From Planctomycetaceae bacterium (GTDB lineage Bacteria; Planctomycetota; Planctomycetia; Pirellulales; Thermoguttaceae), in assembly GCA_031266315.1 (NCBI GenBank), contig JAISBG010000350.1:1-7782 (forward strand): a DNA stretch of 7,782 nt. Reading direction: 5' to 3'. Below the pieces are notes generated by a model. That model saw only the letters and a list, made by a program, of their open reading frames with translations. It was not told the DNA's origin and did no database searches. Positions 7,464 through 7,782 of the stretch are shown piece after piece. The translations under genes and the position numbers were made by a program. Position 1 is the stretch's first letter, and each line of letters opens with the position of its first letter.

Positions 7464-7514
7464 AAAAAAGAAAAAAATTCCCCTCTTGACTTCTAGTTCT
7501 ATTTTGCATAAACT
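7464..7514 (+). promoter_or_regulatory. Sigma-70-type promoter with upstream A-tracts
   Basis: The -35 box TTGACT (7486-7491) matches the consensus at five of six bases. It is followed after exactly 17 bases by TAAACT (7509-7514), which matches TATAAT at four of six. A-tracts at 7464-7469 and 7471-7477 sit where an UP element would, with a further A-run at 7454-7459 inside the palindrome TTTTTTGCAAAAAA (7446-7459). A start near 7521 would leave a leader of about 90 bases before the ATG at 7614. Confidence 0.6.
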
Positions 7515-7542
7515 CTAAAACTAATTCAATCATATTGCGTTT

Positions 7543-7565
7543 TTGCCGTGATTGTTTTGCGGCAA
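7543..7565 (+). promoter_or_regulatory. Inverted repeat in the leader before the right-edge gene
   Basis: TTGCCG (7543-7548) pairs perfectly with CGGCAA (7560-7565) around an 11-base loop. It lies between the predicted transcription start and the ribosome site, so it could be an operator or a leader stem-loop. It is not followed by a T-run, so it is not a terminator. Confidence 0.3.
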
Positions 7566-7613
7566 TATTTCGCAATGATTTCAACAAAACCTTATAAAAT
7601 AAGGATTATGACA

Positions 7614-7782
7614 ATGAAAAACTTCGTAGAAAACGCTTTGAACAACTCACGGAAAAATTCGGTGAAAAGTCAAATGTTAAAATGGGAAAGCGAGGGGGGG
7701 GGGGGCAGTATATGGTGAAAAGGAAAAATTAAACGAAGAGTTTTCTCTTGCCGAACACAATTTTTCAAATTTCTTATCTCTT
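7614..7782 (+). CDS. Possible gene running off the right edge, frame interrupted at a G12 run
   Basis: ATG at 7614 has a ribosome site, AAGGA (7601-7605), at a good distance of eight bases and lies under a plausible promoter. Read literally it gives MKNFVENALNNSRKNSVKSQ and stops at TGA 7716-7718, just past the G run. A more protein-like, charged reading lies in the next frame from 7616: EKLRRKRFEQLTEKFGEKSN to MGKR at 7682-7693, then glycines. After the G run the third frame, AVYGEKEKLNEEFSLAEHNF, is open from 7705 to the window end. One extra A in the A-run after the ATG (7617-7621), and 13 or 10 instead of 12 G, would join all three into one protein. I do not recognise a family. It may be a pseudogene, a slippage-controlled gene, or a place with assembly errors in homopolymers. 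Confidence 0.35.
7694..7705. repeat. Homopolymeric run of 12 G
   Basis: Twelve consecutive G in otherwise AT-rich DNA, inside the reading frame at the right edge. Runs of this length slip readily during replication and also cause sequencing length errors. A change of +1 or -2 would connect the open frame ending in MGKR upstream with the frame that stays open to the window edge downstream. Confidence 0.9.

Noticed and set aside
7390..7587. 65-codon frame on the - strand over the promoter region
   Set aside because: It overlaps the A-tracts, the -35/-10 pair and the leader of the right-edge gene, and its composition follows from the A/T runs.

Overview
The window is AT-rich bacterial DNA. It holds a surface-polysaccharide fragment on the left, a large secreted helical-repeat protein on the right, and repeat-rich, partly decayed DNA between and beyond them. 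The organism is probably a member of the Planctomycetota. This is inference: very large signal-peptide proteins with TPR-like helices and a C-terminal anchor are common there, and Shine-Dalgarno sequences are weak or absent before the main genes here. No rRNA, tRNA or taxonomic marker is present to confirm it. All supported genes read on the + strand.

Layout. 1-56 is AT-rich with nothing recognisable. 57-236 is a possible 59-residue ORF whose stop overlaps the next start (TAATG). 236-1492 is an intact WbuB-like GT4 glycosyltransferase, followed by a weak hairpin plus T-run. 1657-2751 is a non-hydrolysing UDP-GlcNAc 2-epimerase (WecB/MnaA family) broken by two frameshifts about 100 bases apart; the reading frame returns to the original one, so the C-terminus is still legible. 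2752-3344 has no intact gene, only coding-looking scraps in shifting frames. 3345-3682 is a hairpin-dense repeat (copy A). 3715-7086 encodes a 1123-residue protein with signal peptide, helical-repeat body, basic linker, one transmembrane segment and a basic tail. 7163-7378 is copy B of the repeat, in the same orientation. 7464-7514 is a good sigma-70-type promoter with upstream A-tracts. It leads to a short reading frame at the right edge that is interrupted by a run of 12 G.

How it fits together. The epimerase and glycosyltransferase are typical neighbours in O-antigen or capsule loci: the epimerase makes a ManNAc-type UDP-sugar and the transferase adds a sugar to a lipid-linked chain. Here the transferase is intact and the epimerase appears dead, which suggests a decaying or redundant locus edge. 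The large protein is transcriptionally separate and of unknown function, probably an envelope-anchored scaffold.

The most unusual features are the repeat pair, whose hairpins show paired base changes between copies and which brackets the large gene, and the strong promoter driving a frame controlled by a homopolymer. I see no CRISPR array, defence island or recognisable new enzymatic system.
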